From positions 6,076,001-6,140,000 of the forward strand of contig NZ_JAJJMM010000001.1 of assembly GCF_020905295.1 (NCBI RefSeq): a stretch of 64,000 nucleotides of DNA. Reading direction: 5' to 3'. This stretch comes from Flavobacterium piscisymbiosum (GTDB lineage: Bacteria; Bacteroidota; Bacteroidia; Flavobacteriales; Flavobacteriaceae). Of the stretch, positions 63,064 to 64,000 are shown piece by piece. The position numbers and the translations under genes were made by a program. Below the pieces are notes generated by a model. That model did no database searches. It was not told the origin of the DNA and saw nothing but the letters and a program-made list of their open reading frames with translations. Positions within the stretch are counted from its first letter, which is position 1, and each line of letters opens with the position of its first letter.

Positions 63064-64000
63064 TTATTTTGTATTTAGTCTTTCAATTATTAAAGATGAA
63101 AAACTCCTAACACCTATTTTTATACTTTCTTCATCAACAGTAAAATTAGGGGCGTGATTCATTGCTACAATCCCTTTTTCACTATTTGACCCTCCCAATA
63201 AGAAATATACTCCAGGTATTTTTTGTTGAAAATAAGCAAAATCATCATTAAAATATGGAATTTGTCCAAAATCATTTACCACCAAATTATTCCCATAAAT
63301 TTTATTTAGCGATTTTATGGCTTTTTTGGTCAGGTTTTCATCATTAATTACTGTTGGATTTTCTTGTACGAAAGATACTGAAATCACTTTTTGTGTGTAT
63401 TTTTCTTTGGCCAGTAACTCTTCTATTTGAGGTATTATTTTTGGCAGATTCGATTTATTGGTTTCATACAAATAGGCTTCTAAAAAAAGTTCGCCGTTTT
63501 TTGAGTAGACATTAAATTGACCGTCGACAAAAAGATAATCTTTAAAAATTGTATTCTGATTGATTAATCCAATTTCAGGATCAACTATAGATTGTATTTC
63601 CCAGGGTTTAGTACAGGTTTGGACACGAGAAAGCAAACTTTGAATTTTCGCTGTAAGCGCTTTGGTTTCGTCTTTCGATAATTCATCTTTCAGTTTGATT
63701 CTGATTCGTTTTTGGTACGCAAACATTTCATTTGGTTTCACCATAATTTCCCCTACCGGCAATGCGCTTATATGTAAACCATAAATTTCTTCAGGATTTA
63801 TTTTCGAAAATAAACCTTTGTCTATCATACCTTTTGCTCCGGCAAATGTTTCTTCTTCTGATTGAAATATAAAATAAATTGTTCCTTTTATTGATTGTTT
63901 GTTTTTCGAAAGTACTTCGGCTATTCCCAATGCAATTGCAAGATGTACGTCATGTCCGCAACCATGCTGTATTCCTTTTATTTTGGATTTAAAATCAACT
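63064..64000 (-). CDS. M20-family amidohydrolase, 5'-truncated by the window edge
   Basis: The frame is open to the right edge, so the start lies outside the window. The first visible residues contain the M20 metal motif HGCGHDVHLAIALGIAEVL (its His and Asp ligands). Downstream are FIFQSEEETFAGAKGMIDKGL (metal-bridging Glu) and GLHISALPVGEI, then the dimerisation domain, and a final MNHAPNFTVDEESIKIG with the last His ligand. M20D enzymes (IAL, HipO, AbgA-like) cleave N-acyl amino acids or similar amides. The visible part is 312 residues, so about 90-130 residues are missing. The protease gene follows 20 bases later. A TTG codon at 63928-63930 is inside the conserved motif and is not the start. 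Confidence 0.88.
   Translation of the reverse strand, partial: VDFKSKIKGIQHGCGHDVHLAIALGIAEVLSKNKQSIKGTIYFIFQSEEETFAGAKGMIDKGLFSKINPEEIYGLHISALPVGEIMVKPNEMFAYQKRIRIKLKDELSKDETKALTAKIQSLLSRVQTCTKPWEIQSIVDPEIGLINQNTIFKDYLFVDGQFNVYSKNGELFLEAYLYETNKSNLPKIIPQIEELLAKEKYTQKVISVSFVQENPTVINDENLTKKAIKSLNKIYGNNLVVNDFGQIPYFNDDFAYFQQKIPGVYFLLGGSNSEKGIVAMNHAPNFTVDEESIKIGVRSFSSLIIERLNTK

Noticed and set aside
63928..63930. TTG as start of the M20 gene
   Set aside because: It lies inside the conserved metal-binding motif, and the open frame continues to the window edge.

Overview
The window looks like a chromosomal segment of a Flavobacterium or a close relative (Bacteroidota). The DNA is AT-rich. Several promoters fit the Bacteroidota pattern (-33 TTTG, -7 TAnnTTTG). 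There is a SusC/SusD pair, A-rich ribosome-binding regions rather than strong Shine-Dalgarno sites, and many short palindromic intergenic repeats. No rRNA, tRNA, CRISPR array, integrase or intact transposase was found.

Region 1 (1-26 kb, all + strand) is an accessory island of phage-tail-fibre-like and very large proteins. After a partial unknown gene and a small metallophosphoesterase come four proteins with one shared N-terminal module (NHNRIKVxDLE) and different C-termini: a beta-propeller-like domain, leucine-rich repeats, and two IPT/TIG-like proteins. Between them lie a 2482-residue giant (DUF6603-like), a 1923-residue VWA protein, a clear tail-fibre gene with its tail-assembly-chaperone-like partner, and two DUF5977 proteins that share a second kind of N-terminus. 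None of the complete proteins has an evident signal peptide or an obvious type IX sorting domain, and no phage capsid, sheath or tube gene is visible. A 66-bp remnant of the shared module and a chimeric tandem duplication show that the modules recombine. This island is the best candidate for an undescribed system.

Region 2 (26-57.6 kb) is a coherent peptidoglycan amino-sugar salvage locus. A - strand arm carries a NamZ-type exo-muramidase, an AmiE-like serine hydrolase, a GH20 hexosaminidase, a DigH/GHL10-like glycosidase, a phosphoesterase-propeller fusion, an esterase, a GlcD/GlcF-type FAD-FeS oxidoreductase, a NagB-deacetylase fusion and a DeoR regulator. A + strand arm carries SusC/SusD, a second NamZ, MurQ, a sodium:solute symporter, a NagZ-AmiE fusion, AnmK and a NagX-like acyltransferase. 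The inferred flow is: glycan strands and muropeptides are cut outside the cytoplasm; sugars are imported by SusC/D and the symporter; AnmK and MurQ make GlcNAc-6-phosphate and D-lactate; the NagB fusion and the FAD-FeS enzyme take these into central metabolism. A candidate operator with identical internal geometry lies upstream of both nagB and susC and is probably bound by the DeoR protein.

Region 3 (57.6-64 kb) holds a repeat-filled gap with a structured RNA-like element, an SRPBCC protein and an aldehyde dehydrogenase with well-formed divergent promoters, an MFS transporter, a retropepsin-like protease and an M20 amidohydrolase cut by the right edge. Intergenic repeats in regions 2 and 3 fall into several families, and some copies are nested inside others.
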